A stretch of 64,000 bases of DNA, from positions 186,001 to 250,000 of the forward strand of contig JADKCL010000005.1 of assembly GCA_016718825.1 (NCBI GenBank). The letters run 5' to 3'. The stretch comes from Bacteroidota bacterium. Its GTDB lineage: Bacteria > Bacteroidota > Bacteroidia > J057 > JADKCL01. The notes beneath the pieces are model-generated. The model was not told where the DNA came from and ran no database searches. It worked only from the letters and a program-made list of their open reading frames with translations. Shown one piece after another: positions 16,785-25,432 of the stretch. Position 1 is the stretch's first letter. Every line of letters starts with the position of its first letter. Position numbers and translations under genes: made by a program.

Positions 16785-18056
16785 CTATTTTGGAGTCTTG
16801 ATCACCTTGAGCGTCAATGCTTCAGCGCGCGTTCTCAGGGTGAGAATATATGCTCCCGCGGCAAGGTGAGGAAGTTCAATCTTCAAGAATTCGTTTCCTG
16901 CGACCTTGGTGGTGTAAATGAGTTTTCCAGCGAGATCGTGGATCGTCACCTGTTGTGCAGGACTTTTCACGTGGCGTAAATCGACGATCAATTCGTCAGC
17001 GAAAGGCTGCGGATAAGCCTTGATAAAATTGGCGTTGTTGCGAGGTTGGTTTCCGACGGTCATGTTGTAATCTACTGCCAAGGCAACGGGAGAAACGCCG
17101 GTTTCGACAGAATCCAGCCTTGTTCCGTTGTAGTCAAATTGAATCAGCCAGCCATATGTCTCCAAATCGGAACGCGAAAGGTAAAAGCGGTTGTTGACGG
17201 AGTCCAGGACCATGGCGGTCCAAGTGCCCGGCACCACCACCGGATCTGTCAATTGCCCTGATGCCAAATCAAATCCGCCGACATTGCCTCCGAAATTGGC
17301 GTAAAGCTTACCGTTGTCAATGCCGGCACCTTGGGAAAGCGGCATGTTGACTTTGTGGTGCGTAAATGTGCCATTGGCGATGTCGTATTGAGAGATCCAT
17401 CCCCATAGCGGATTGTTGAATTTCACAATGTTGGTGGAGACAACCTTTCCTTCGTGAACGTAAAGCCTGTCGATGAATTTCCCCATGGTGTCCATGTCCA
17501 TGACGCGGTGCAGGGCTGCGCCACGCATGTCTACCACCGCCAGATTTCCTGTAGTATTCACAAAAGACACCGGATTGGCAACATAGCCGGTGTCACCGAC
17601 GACGACCACGCCATTGCAATTGCCACCAATCGTCGGCACCCCAAAGCACGGCCCCAAATTGGCAGCGTACCGCACTTCGAAATGATCGCCAATTGCGCCG
17701 ACGCCCTTGGAAACAAGGACTTTGTCTTCCCAAACGGCAACACGGCGCACCCCTTTGATCACGGCAGACGCCTCACGCTGATAAGTATCGAGGTTGTACC
17801 GGATGAGCATGCTGTCTGCACAGACATACGCATCCCTTCCCCAGATAAAGACGCTTTGCACAGATCCTGCTTCAATAGAATCGAAAACGGAATAGTTCCC
17901 CGTGCCCAGATTCCAAGCCGCCATATGCACAAGGTTGGAGTCCCCGCCAATGCCGCCATTTGCCACAATCACCTGTGACGGCGCTTGTGCAAGCACCACA
18001 TGGGCACTCCCAATCAGCAGACTAAGAAGCAAGGATAATTTTAGAGCGGCCTTCAT
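16785..18056 (-). CDS. Secreted beta-propeller with T9SS sorting domain, first gene of the cobalamin operon
   Basis: 423 residues: signal peptide (MKAALKLSLLLSLLIGSAHV, cleaved after LAQ), a propeller-like region to about 340 with blade motifs (GRDAYVCADSMLIRYNLDT, GDTGYVANPVSFV, DSVNNRFYLSRSD), then a type A T9SS tail (IKAYPQPFADELIVDLRH, LPHLAAGAYILTLRT). It resembles the BtuG-like lipoprotein at the operon end but is sent to the surface by T9SS. The ATG lies about 105 bp after the riboswitch. A second extracellular cobalamin or corrinoid binder is a reasonable inference. Confidence 0.8.
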   Translation of the reverse strand: MKAALKLSLLLSLLIGSAHVVLAQAPSQVIVANGGIGGDSNLVHMAAWNLGTGNYSVFDSIEAGSVQSVFIWGRDAYVCADSMLIRYNLDTYQREASAVIKGVRRVAVWEDKVLVSKGVGAIGDHFEVRYAANLGPCFGVPTIGGNCNGVVVVGDTGYVANPVSFVNTTGNLAVVDMRGAALHRVMDMDTMGKFIDRLYVHEGKVVSTNIVKFNNPLWGWISQYDIANGTFTHHKVNMPLSQGAGIDNGKLYANFGGNVGGFDLASGQLTDPVVVPGTWTAMVLDSVNNRFYLSRSDLETYGWLIQFDYNGTRLDSVETGVSPVALAVDYNMTVGNQPRNNANFIKAYPQPFADELIVDLRHVKSPAQQVTIHDLAGKLIYTTKVAGNEFLKIELPHLAAGAYILTLRTRAEALTLKVIKTPK

Positions 18057-18159
18057 AGCAAATCAACAATTTTCCAATAACCAAGGCGGTAGATTGGCTG
18101 CGGAGGCATACCCGAAGGTGGCTCCACGGCTCTTCTCCCGAAAGCAATGAACCTTAAAT

Positions 18160-18346
18160 TGCGGTGGCAGGTCTTCTGACTTCCCTGGTTCGGAACCTTC
18201 CCTTCCGCAAGCGGAAAGTGGCGTTTTCTCCGAATTGCCGCATTCCACGATTGCGACAGGGTTACAGCAGCGGGGACTGCTCCAGATTTACACTGGATTC
18301 CCTATTAAAGCGGTCAACAATCATGCAAACCGCTACCACAGCAGCA
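18160..18346 (-). promoter_or_regulatory. Cobalamin (AdoCbl) riboswitch
   Basis: On the minus strand the B12 box AGTCAGAAGACCTGCC lies at 18166-18181. Upstream in the RNA are GGGAATCCAGTG (18291-18302), GCAGTCCCCGCTGCTGTAA in the J6/3 core, and GCCACTT. GCGGT near the 5' end can pair with ACCGC at 18161-18165 to close P1. About 100 nt follow before the first ATG at 18056 and must hold the expression platform. The element should shut off the five-gene operon when cobalamin is plentiful. Confidence 0.95.
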
Positions 18347-18377
18347 CAAAGATAGACCTCTAAATGAAAATTGACAA
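18347..18377 (-). promoter_or_regulatory. Promoter of the cobalamin operon
   Basis: On the minus strand TTG (18375-18377), a 20-bp spacer and TATCTTTG (18347-18354) match the Bacteroidota consensus. Transcription would start near 18340, just before the riboswitch, giving a leader of about 285 nt. Confidence 0.75.
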
Positions 18378-18519
18378 TCAATTATAGACAAACCTGACCC
18401 CGATTGGTGCTTTCAAGTGCCTTGAAGGACAGACGGTTTGGCATTCCTCTTGGAGGGAGAATATTAATTTTGGTTGGGAATGTTTAACTTTATCTGGAAC
18501 TTCTGGTTGTTTGCTGTAG

Positions 18520-19026
18520 ATGAAGAATGCAATTGTCGTCCTGTTTTGCTGTGTTGCTTTGGCAACCAACGTTCGTGCACAACGTCCTGAGAGCATTCGT
18601 TTCAGTGATTTTGAGGCATTGACGCAGGTAGACAATGACACCCTTTATGTATTGAATTTCTGGAGTACCTGGTGTCGGCCTTGCGTCGCGGAAATGCCTT
18701 ATTTTGACCGTGCACAGCGGGAATTGGAGTCTCAAAAGGTGAAAGTGATCTTTTTGAGCTTGGATTTCAAGGCACAATTCGAATCCCATTTGGTTCCATT
18801 CCTCGCCAAGAAGAATTTGTATTCCAAGGTGTTGTTTTTGGATGAACCCAAATTTGACGGCTACATCGACAAGGTCGATCCGAAATGGTCGGGTTCGATT
18901 CCGGCCACGCTGTTTGTCCAGCATTCGAAGGGGATTCGGCAATTTCATGAAGGAGACTATACCTACGAAGATCTGATTACTACTATCAATTCGCTTTTAT
19001 CGACAAAGGAAAATGAAAAAAACTAG
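18520..19026 (+). CDS. TlpA-family thiol-disulfide protein
   Basis: 168 residues with a signal peptide (to VRAQ near residue 21) and a thioredoxin fold carrying WCRPC (Cys52, Cys55) after NFWST. The cis-proline motif is SIPATLFV. Such exported proteins reduce disulfides, for example in cytochrome c maturation, or act in oxidative stress. Its end overlaps the next thioredoxin-fold gene by 14 bp, so the two are cotranscribed. It diverges from the cobalamin operon. Confidence 0.9.
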   Translation: MKNAIVVLFCCVALATNVRAQRPESIRFSDFEALTQVDNDTLYVLNFWSTWCRPCVAEMPYFDRAQRELESQKVKVIFLSLDFKAQFESHLVPFLAKKNLYSKVLFLDEPKFDGYIDKVDPKWSGSIPATLFVQHSKGIRQFHEGDYTYEDLITTINSLLSTKENEKN

Positions 19027-19648
19027 CATTGTTTTGATGGCGTTGGCATTGTTCACGCTACTGAATTTCACAGCAAAAGCCCAAGTGGATGCTGATTTGG
19101 TCGGCAAGGAAGCTCCGGCATTTTCGTTGAAAAACATCGACGGAAAAACCGTTTCCCTCGACAAATTCCCGAATGCCAAAGGCATGATTGTGATTTTTAC
19201 CTGCAATCATTGCCCTTATTCGGTGCTTTATGAGGATCGGATCATCGCTTTGGACGCCAAGTACAAGGCGGCAGGCTACCCCGTCGTAGCCATTAACCCC
19301 AACGATATCAAGCAGTATCCTGACGACAGCCCTGCCAACATGAAGAAGCGTGCCAAGGCAAAAGGATTCACTTTCCCTTATCTTTTTGATGAAACACAAG
19401 CTTCTGCCAAAGCCTATGGAGCGACCCGCACCCCGCATGTGTATTTGCTGCAAAATGAAAATGGCAAGTTTATCGTGCGTTATGTAGGCGCGATCGACGA
19501 CAATGCACAGGATGCAACGGCAGTCGGTACCAAGTATTTGGAGGAGGCTATCGCCAAATTGGAATCAGGTCAGTCCCCTGAGCCGCAGTTTACCAAGGCA
19601 ATTGGTTGCGGCATCAAATGGAAAAAGGACGCAGCTGCGACCAATTAA
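19013..19648 (+). CDS. Exported thioredoxin-family (AhpC/TSA-like) protein
   Basis: 211 residues: signal peptide (to AKAQ near residue 24), then a redoxin fold (VGKEAPAFSLKNIDGKTVSL) with CNHCPYS (Cys64, Cys67) at the active site and the cis-proline region ATRTPHVYLL. This CxxCPYS subgroup is a known Bacteroidota and cyanobacterial branch of peroxiredoxin-like proteins with no fixed substrate. It overlaps the TlpA gene by 14 bp, pointing to a shared exported redox role. A strong hairpin follows. Confidence 0.88.
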   Translation: MKKTSIVLMALALFTLLNFTAKAQVDADLVGKEAPAFSLKNIDGKTVSLDKFPNAKGMIVIFTCNHCPYSVLYEDRIIALDAKYKAAGYPVVAINPNDIKQYPDDSPANMKKRAKAKGFTFPYLFDETQASAKAYGATRTPHVYLLQNENGKFIVRYVGAIDDNAQDATAVGTKYLEEAIAKLESGQSPEPQFTKAIGCGIKWKKDAAATN

Positions 19649-19679
19649 TCACCGAGAATTCGCCGGAAACGGCAAAAGA

Positions 19680-19729
19680 AAAAGCACCAATGCACGATTT
19701 GCCTCAGGCGGTCGTGCATTGGTGCTTTT
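19680..19729. terminator. Strong bidirectional terminator
   Basis: An 18-bp perfect stem (arms 19680-19697 and 19712-19729, AAAAGCACCAATGCACGA and complement) encloses a 14-nt loop with its own GCCTCAGGC mini-hairpin. A-rich and T-rich flanks allow termination on both strands between convergent genes. Confidence 0.88.
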
Positions 19730-19752
19730 AGCTGAGATGACTCAGCAAGGAA

Positions 19753-19962
19753 TTATTTCCTGTTGGGGACGACTTTGGGCGCAGACATCTGCGGCTTGGT
19801 GTTCCCATAAACACCTTTGTATTTTGGGCGGTGAACAATCGTCACGCTCCTGTCACCTGCGTTGGTGCGGCGCACGCGCATGTAGCCTCTTCCGCAGCCC
19901 GTTGCCAACATCAGTGAAGCAACCATTACGAAGGCCATGCCATATCCAATAAACTTCTGCAT
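19753..19962 (-). CDS. Small lipoprotein
   Basis: 69 residues from MQKFIGYG; the frame extends upstream to 20001 but those residues precede the signal sequence and look non-coding. Lipobox LATGC is at residues 17-21. The mature part is short, basic and Tyr/Arg-rich (GYMRVRRTNAGDRSVTIVHR). No family is recognised. It is the most downstream of four small envelope genes on this strand. Confidence 0.6.
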   Translation of the reverse strand: MQKFIGYGMAFVMVASLMLATGCGRGYMRVRRTNAGDRSVTIVHRPKYKGVYGNTKPQMSAPKVVPNRK

Positions 19963-20028
19963 TTCTTTTGCTTTTGGACGAAGATAAAGATTTCTCTGCA
20001 AATACTACAAATTCGGGGAATGCTCAGC

Positions 20029-20514
20029 TCACTTCTTCTCAAAGCGTGCAAAGAGGAATTCGCCCTTCAATTCACCTAGGAGGATTGTGAAAACCTTGGT
20101 TTTCATCTTCTCATCTGTGAATTCAATATCCCAATAAAAGTACCTTTCGTTCACTGCATTGACGATCCGGAAGTTGGTCGCATTCCAGATCACCGTCTTT
20201 TCCAGGATGTGATGGATGTAATTGACGGTATTTTCCAGATCGAGGCGCTCATAACTGTCTTGCATGTTCACTTTGACTTTCATGGTGCGGTTCGGTTCGC
20301 GTCCCGCATACAAGGACATCCGGCCAAAGGATTCATAATTGCGTGCTTGGGCATATTTGAGCGCCTTTTCGACCGCGAGCTTGGTCCCGGCTTCTGCTTT
20401 TTCCTTGGCTGTCAAGGGTTGTTCATTGGCACCAACGCCGACGACCTGAGCGCCGGCAATCTGGAAAAATGCCGCGAACAACACAATTGGGAACAAAATC
20501 GCCAGTTTTCTCAT
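20029..20514 (-). CDS. Secreted protein of unknown function
   Basis: 161 residues from MRKLAILF (an ATG 4 codons upstream at 20526 is also possible). Signal peptide ends near AGAQ. The mature protein has a helical N-terminal part (TAKEKAEAGTKLAVEKALKY) and a beta-rich C-terminal part (YFYWDIEFTDEKMKTKVFTILLG), a layout like small NTF2-fold proteins, but no family can be named. Confidence 0.65.
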   Translation of the reverse strand: MRKLAILFPIVLFAAFFQIAGAQVVGVGANEQPLTAKEKAEAGTKLAVEKALKYAQARNYESFGRMSLYAGREPNRTMKVKVNMQDSYERLDLENTVNYIHHILEKTVIWNATNFRIVNAVNERYFYWDIEFTDEKMKTKVFTILLGELKGEFLFARFEKK

Positions 20515-20616
20515 CTTGTTTTGCATTCTCTGAGAGATTCAGGGAATGAAGTTATAAAAACTATGCCAGAATCAACTCAATCGCTTAATTGTTCCTGGAA
20601 TATTCCGGTTTGGACT

Positions 20617-21123
20617 TTAATCAATGTCTCCCAAAAGGTATTGAGTACCAATTTTCAGGAATGCGAAGACCTTCTCGTCATTTTCCCCGTCTTGATAGTG
20701 CAGGGCTACTTTCCAGATCAACCATTCTCCTTCCCGTTCTTTCTCAGTCGCAAATTCCAAGTATTCATGTGCCTGTAGTCCAGTGACCAACACTTGCAGC
20801 TTCGCGCATTCTTTTTCCGCAGCAAGCTGCTCTTCAGGAATTTCATAACGCAGGCCGCGGTGCCAGGCATCGTTTCCATCTCCCTCTCGGTAAACAAGTA
20901 GCGGAGCCATGCCGTTGCAGTCTCCGAGTCTTGCTTTTTGCAAAATCGAATCCAAGGCTGCTTTGACAGGCTCGCCATCGGCAGACGTGGTGTTGCTCTC
21001 GATTGCAGAATCTTGTGCTACGATGGTTTTTGCAGCCTCAGCCGGTTTGGGCTGTGGTGATGGTTTGCAGGCGAATCCAAATGCACTCAGCAGCAAGATG
21101 CCCAAGACGTACCGTAGTTTCAT
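20617..21123 (-). CDS. Lipoprotein of unknown function
   Basis: 168 residues from MKLRYVLG (frame open to 21135). Lipobox GFAC, then a Pro/Ala-rich linker and a folded region (AALDSILQKARLGDCNGMAPLLVYR, EGEWLIWKVALHYQDGENDEKVFAFLKIG) with the helix-then-sheet look of small NTF2-like proteins. It begins 9 bp after the stop of the thioredoxin/TPR gene, so the two are probably cotranscribed. Confidence 0.68.
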   Translation of the reverse strand: MKLRYVLGILLLSAFGFACKPSPQPKPAEAAKTIVAQDSAIESNTTSADGEPVKAALDSILQKARLGDCNGMAPLLVYREGDGNDAWHRGLRYEIPEEQLAAEKECAKLQVLVTGLQAHEYLEFATEKEREGEWLIWKVALHYQDGENDEKVFAFLKIGTQYLLGDID

Positions 21124-21131
21124 GCCGCAAA

Positions 21132-22316
21132 TCAACGGGAATTCCTGATCCTTTCCAGCAATAATTGGGCTTCTTTGGCCTCATTGGATTCTGGCTCTGA
21201 CAATTCGAGGGATGTTTTTGCTGATTTTTCAGCGGCATCGAGATCTCCATTCTTCAATTGCAAGGAGGCCAAGGTGTGATGGTTCCAACTTGCAGGCTGG
21301 ATTTCGGTGGAGCGTTGCGCCCATTTTTGGGCAAGTTTGTGGGCTTCTTGCTGCTGTAAATGCTCGTGAAAGGCCCAAGCGGCATCGTTGTAGAGGGCAG
21401 CGTCGTCGCCCTTGTAGATTGCAAACAGCGCCTCGGCTGATTTTTGGTAGGCCACCCAATTTTTCCCGGCGTGATGGTAGGCGAGTTCGGCTTGCAGCAT
21501 GACTTGGTTGGCCTCGGATGGCTCCCAAAGCTGTTGCGCGGCTTTTTTGCAGGCGGCAAAAAGTTGTCCATTTTGGGCCGTTGCGGCATCGTTCAAACTT
21601 TTGCTGAAGACGCCGCCGAGAAATTCCTGCAGGGGAGCCTCGCCAAATTGTTGCACAAAAGCTGCTTTGTTGGTCAATACGTGTTGGTACTCGGCGTCGG
21701 TGACCGACTGCGTGCCGATGGTGGCAATGATCCAATTTTCAGTTTCCATGAGGGCTTCCCTTGGGATTTTTTTAAGGTATTCGCGGCATTGAACGTGCAC
21801 GTCGTGACCGGCGGCATCCATTTCGATGAGATAGCGTTGGACGAAGGCAGGCTCGCGGTAGCCGGTATTGTACCGCGCTGTCCGGCTGTCGAGATGCAAC
21901 GTTTTGTTGCGGGCTGCTGTCGCCATTGCGAGCATTTCGTCGTGGTCGTGCAGCTTTTTCTCGCGGTATTGGGCATTGCCCTTGCTGTCGAAAAAGATGA
22001 ATTCGGGAATGCTCAGAACCCGCACACCAGCAAAATAGGGGCTGGATTCGAGCTGTTGGGCATCGAGCCGAAAGCTCACAAAGTAGGGGTTGAAGGCATC
22101 GCCGATTTCCTTTTCGACAAAAATGTCCTTTTCCATGATCTCGCAAACTTCAAGGACGTCCCCGCAGACAAACAGCATCAACATTTTTCCTTGTTTGGCC
22201 GCCTTGGCTTGCGCCGCTTCAAATTCGCCGGATTCAAATTGGATACCTTGGGCCGTGGCAACCAACGAGAGCCCGAGTGAAACTAGCAGGAAGAAGAGTA
22301 AACGCGTGGTATTCAT
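21132..22316 (-). CDS. Exported thioredoxin-fold protein with C-terminal TPR-like helices
   Basis: 394 residues from MNTTRLLFF; the frame runs on to 22454 but adds only sequence upstream of the signal peptide (LVATAQ). Residues about 25-140 have the layout of a thioredoxin-like domain (AAKQGKMLMLFVCGDVLEVCEIMEKDIF, VLSIPEFIFFDSKG), but the active site is not a CxxC; the cysteines are at VCGDVLEVC. The C-terminal half is helical with TPR features (ALYNDAAWAFHEHLQQQEAHKLAQKWAQR). Oxidoreductase activity is doubtful; a chaperone or scaffold role is possible. Confidence 0.75.
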   Translation of the reverse strand: MNTTRLLFFLLVSLGLSLVATAQGIQFESGEFEAAQAKAAKQGKMLMLFVCGDVLEVCEIMEKDIFVEKEIGDAFNPYFVSFRLDAQQLESSPYFAGVRVLSIPEFIFFDSKGNAQYREKKLHDHDEMLAMATAARNKTLHLDSRTARYNTGYREPAFVQRYLIEMDAAGHDVHVQCREYLKKIPREALMETENWIIATIGTQSVTDAEYQHVLTNKAAFVQQFGEAPLQEFLGGVFSKSLNDAATAQNGQLFAACKKAAQQLWEPSEANQVMLQAELAYHHAGKNWVAYQKSAEALFAIYKGDDAALYNDAAWAFHEHLQQQEAHKLAQKWAQRSTEIQPASWNHHTLASLQLKNGDLDAAEKSAKTSLELSEPESNEAKEAQLLLERIRNSR

Positions 22317-22500
22317 GCCATCCGAAGGTGTTTTACCCATTAAGAATGCAGATGTGTTGGAAAAATACACAAAGCGCCCGTCAAATTCGATGCACCAAGC
22401 CTCTTCGTTGATTTTTTTCCTACCTTGACCGCGATACAGGTGTTTTTTTGGCAACCAACGCTAAAACGACATTCATCGCGTGTAGGATTATTTTAGAAGA

Positions 22501-24786
22501 ATGAAGCTAGGACAGGCGCAGGTATTTCTGCACCAAAACACGATTTGGCTCATCAGGGGCTTGGGAGCGTTTGTGGGATTGATATTGCCACCTTATCGCT
22601 ATCTTTTTCCTGAAGCGTCTTTTGATCCGATGTGGATGCGATGGGCGCTGTCGGCTATCATCTTTTCCGTCATCATTGCCAGTTTCGTATCTGCACGTGT
22701 GCGGCGCAAAGCCATGCCTGCGACCTATTTGTTTTGCATTCTGTTGACGGTCTGGATGCTGGTATTGGCATTTGCGAATGGCCTTGCACAATCCTACGCT
22801 TCGAGCTATCAAATCATGCTTTTTGCTTCCCTGATTTTGATGCGTGACTGGCGATGGCTCCTGCCCGTGGTCGTTTTGCATACGATTGGGGTCATTGTCG
22901 GTGCATTGTTGGTTGAGAATCCAGTTTTTAGTCCATTGACCTTTGCAGTGATGGCGATCACCATTTTGCTGATTGCGAGTGCGGGAATTGCCACGGGTTG
23001 GTTGGAATATTGGTCGGTAAGCCAGCGAGAATTGCGGTTGAGGTCCATCAATCGCGCAGCCTTTGGTACGGCAACCGATGCGATCGTCGTGACAGATGTT
23101 TCTGGTGAGGTGCTGACCTACAATGCTGTATTCCATAACTTCTGGCGAAACGGCGATGAAAAACCGGGGGATTCTACGGTTTCCTCTTGGATTCCGCTGT
23201 TGCAAGGGAAGCTCCTTGACCCAAGCCAAATTCTGAGAATCAACTCAGAAGCCCATTTGGAACCAACCAAGAACATTTCAGAATTGTTGGCCTTGCGCGA
23301 TGGGCGTTTTGTAAAACTGCGGTCCCAGCCCGTGATCGAAAACGAGGAGACCTTGGGTCGAATTTGGTTTTTCAGGGATGTGACCAAATCGAGGCGAAAT
23401 GCCGAGGCCATGGAGCAGGCTCACGAACGGCTGCGCCGCCAAAATGCGGCCCTCGTCAAACTCTCGCTGCACGAAGAAATGTTGGGGAGTGACTTTGAGG
23501 CTGCCTTGCGCTTGGTGACCCAAGAAGTCGTTTATTCTTTGGACGCCGACCGGGGTGCTGTTTGGCGACTTGAAAATGCCAACCAACAATTGGTCTGCGA
23601 AGACATCTTTTTTAGGGCACTGGACATCCATCAGAAAGGCACGGTCGTCTCCGCCGGCCAAAGCCCCGCCTATTTTGAGAAGCTCGCCACGGAACGTGTC
23701 ATTCATATTCCCCATGCAAATCGAAATCCGCTGACAAAAGGATTCCAACTTCCTTACCTCGTGGGTGAAAGGGAGCGCAACGTGTTGGATGTGCCATTGC
23801 GCATCGCCGGCCGGCTGCATGGTGTGCTATCCGCGGAGCGAGAAGGTCAGGATTGGACCATCGAAGACCAGCAATTCCTAGCCTCTGTCGGCGATTTGCT
23901 GGCCGTGTTTTTTGAATCCTTGGAACGCAGGAAGGCCGAAACTCAGCTTGCCAACTCGATCGCCTTGCTCAAGGCCGTCTTTGAAAGCACGGGGGTCGGT
24001 ATACTCGTGACCCGGCCCGACCGCACGTTGATCGATTGCAACAATACCTACTTGAACATTTTTGATCTGGACCGCGATTTTGCCTTCAACGGCGAACCAG
24101 ACGAAGTCATCGCCGCAAGCAGGCGCCAATTGGTGGATTCAACCTCGGTGGTTCAATCAATGCGCTTCCTGATGTCCAATCCGGACCAAAACCATACGGA
24201 AAACCTCGTATTCAAGGATGGCCGGATTGTGGAGCGGTTTACCGAAGTCTTGCGCGTGCGGGACGATGTCGTCGGTCGCGTCTGGTTTTACCGGGATGTC
24301 ACCGAGCGCGTCCGTGCCGATGCCGTAATCCTCGAATCACAACAACGGAACAAGGCAATTATCGAGGCCATTCCGGATTTGATCGCCCGTGTTGATCCTG
24401 CGGGCACCATTCTCGACCTCAAAATGCCTGAATCGGGCCCGCTTTCGCAATTGTTTCCCAAGGAGGATGGCGCAAATTTGGCAGCATTTTTCCCGGAGGA
24501 GTTTGTTGCAGAAGCCATTCGACAGGTGCAATTGGCGTTGACCTCGGGTGATTTGGTGGCCTATGAATGCGAGCTTGAACTTCAAGGAAATCTCCGTGAC
24601 CTCGAGATTCGGCTCACGCCAAGCGGTCCGGGCGAAGCCCTGTTGATGGCGCGGGACGTCACCGAACGCAAAAAACCGAGCGGGAACTCGTGCAACGCAA
24701 TCACGAACTCGACAGTTTTGTCTACCGGGCTTCGCATGACCTCAAAGCCCCGCTCAATTCCCTCATGGGACTCATCGAGATCCTGA
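22501..24786 (+). CDS. Multi-PAS/GAF sensor histidine kinase, N-terminal part (frameshift at 24670)
   Basis: The sensor part: about six membrane spans in residues 10-180, PAS about 185-300 (FGTATDAIVVTDVSGEVLTY), GAF about 320-480 (LVTQEVVYSLDADRGAVWRL), PAS about 490-610 (VFESTGVGILVTRPDRTLID) and PAS about 620-735, ending MARDVTERKK. The frame then changes to nonsense and stops at 24786, while the kinase core continues in the +1 frame from 24690. If the A6 run at 24670-24675 were A7, the reading would be ERKKTERELVQRNHELD and give one 961-residue hybrid kinase. Either a single-base sequencing error or a real inactivating frameshift. Its partner regulator is not adjacent. Confidence 0.82.
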   Translation: MKLGQAQVFLHQNTIWLIRGLGAFVGLILPPYRYLFPEASFDPMWMRWALSAIIFSVIIASFVSARVRRKAMPATYLFCILLTVWMLVLAFANGLAQSYASSYQIMLFASLILMRDWRWLLPVVVLHTIGVIVGALLVENPVFSPLTFAVMAITILLIASAGIATGWLEYWSVSQRELRLRSINRAAFGTATDAIVVTDVSGEVLTYNAVFHNFWRNGDEKPGDSTVSSWIPLLQGKLLDPSQILRINSEAHLEPTKNISELLALRDGRFVKLRSQPVIENEETLGRIWFFRDVTKSRRNAEAMEQAHERLRRQNAALVKLSLHEEMLGSDFEAALRLVTQEVVYSLDADRGAVWRLENANQQLVCEDIFFRALDIHQKGTVVSAGQSPAYFEKLATERVIHIPHANRNPLTKGFQLPYLVGERERNVLDVPLRIAGRLHGVLSAEREGQDWTIEDQQFLASVGDLLAVFFESLERRKAETQLANSIALLKAVFESTGVGILVTRPDRTLIDCNNTYLNIFDLDRDFAFNGEPDEVIAASRRQLVDSTSVVQSMRFLMSNPDQNHTENLVFKDGRIVERFTEVLRVRDDVVGRVWFYRDVTERVRADAVILESQQRNKAIIEAIPDLIARVDPAGTILDLKMPESGPLSQLFPKEDGANLAAFFPEEFVAEAIRQVQLALTSGDLVAYECELELQGNLRDLEIRLTPSGPGEALLMARDVTERKKPSGNSCNAITNSTVLSTGLRMTSKPRSIPSWDSSRS

Positions 24787-25385
24787 AGTCCGAAAGCAAG
24801 GATCCCGAATTGGCAACCTATCTGCACTTGATGGACAAAAGTGTCATCAAGTTGGACACCTTCATCCGGAACTTGACGGAGTTCAGCAAGATTGCACGGT
24901 TGGAGATTCGCAACCAAGGTGTTGATTTCAACGAATTGATCGCCGAGGTGGGCGAAGGACTGAAATACATGGAAAACGCAGGACGCGTTGCGCAGCAAAT
25001 CGAATTGTCGCCGGGACCTGCATTTATTGGTGACAGCTTTCACATTGGCATTGTCCTTGGGAATTTGTTGTCCAATGCCGTCAAATACCAAGACCTGAAG
25101 AAGCCGGACCCTTGGGTCAAGGTCACGGTCAATACTACTCCCCAAGAATGTCAGATCACCGTCGAAGACAACGGCGTAGGGATCGCTGCCGCGCACCAAG
25201 GGCGCATTTTCGAATTGTTTTACCGTGCCAGCAACCAGAGTTTCGGCTCAGGCCTTGGCCTGTACATCACCCGGAATGCGGTCGAAAAGATGAAGGGCAC
25301 GATTGAAATGTTCTCCGAAGAAGGTGTCGGTACCAAGTTTGTTGTCAGCCTTCCCAATCTGAACATTGCTGTGGACAAAGGCTAA
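24690..25385 (+). CDS. Histidine kinase core of the same frameshifted gene
   Basis: The HisKA dimerisation domain has the phospho-accepting histidine in RASHDLKAPLNSLMG. The ATP-binding domain has N-box GNLLSNAVKYQD, G1 EDNGVGI, F-box region RIFELFYRAS and G2 GSGLGLYI. The GTG at 24690 is only the first start-like codon in this frame; the protein is better read as the end of the gene beginning at 22501. As a separate protein it would be a soluble kinase without a sensor, which is unlikely. Confidence 0.82.
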   Translation: MQRNHELDSFVYRASHDLKAPLNSLMGLIEILKSESKDPELATYLHLMDKSVIKLDTFIRNLTEFSKIARLEIRNQGVDFNELIAEVGEGLKYMENAGRVAQQIELSPGPAFIGDSFHIGIVLGNLLSNAVKYQDLKKPDPWVKVTVNTTPQECQITVEDNGVGIAAAHQGRIFELFYRASNQSFGSGLGLYITRNAVEKMKGTIEMFSEEGVGTKFVVSLPNLNIAVDKG

Positions 25386-25432
25386 GCTGCGATTTTGGGC
25401 GAATGTGTTTTGCGAAGGCTGAAAACGCCAAA

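Noticed and set aside
18160..18346. Structured region considered as a tRNA or other ncRNA
   Set aside because: The B12 box and core motifs identify it as a cobalamin riboswitch; no tRNA features are present.
21444..22280. 278-residue plus-strand open frame
   Set aside because: Antisense to the exported thioredoxin-fold/TPR gene, which has a signal peptide and a consistent codon pattern.
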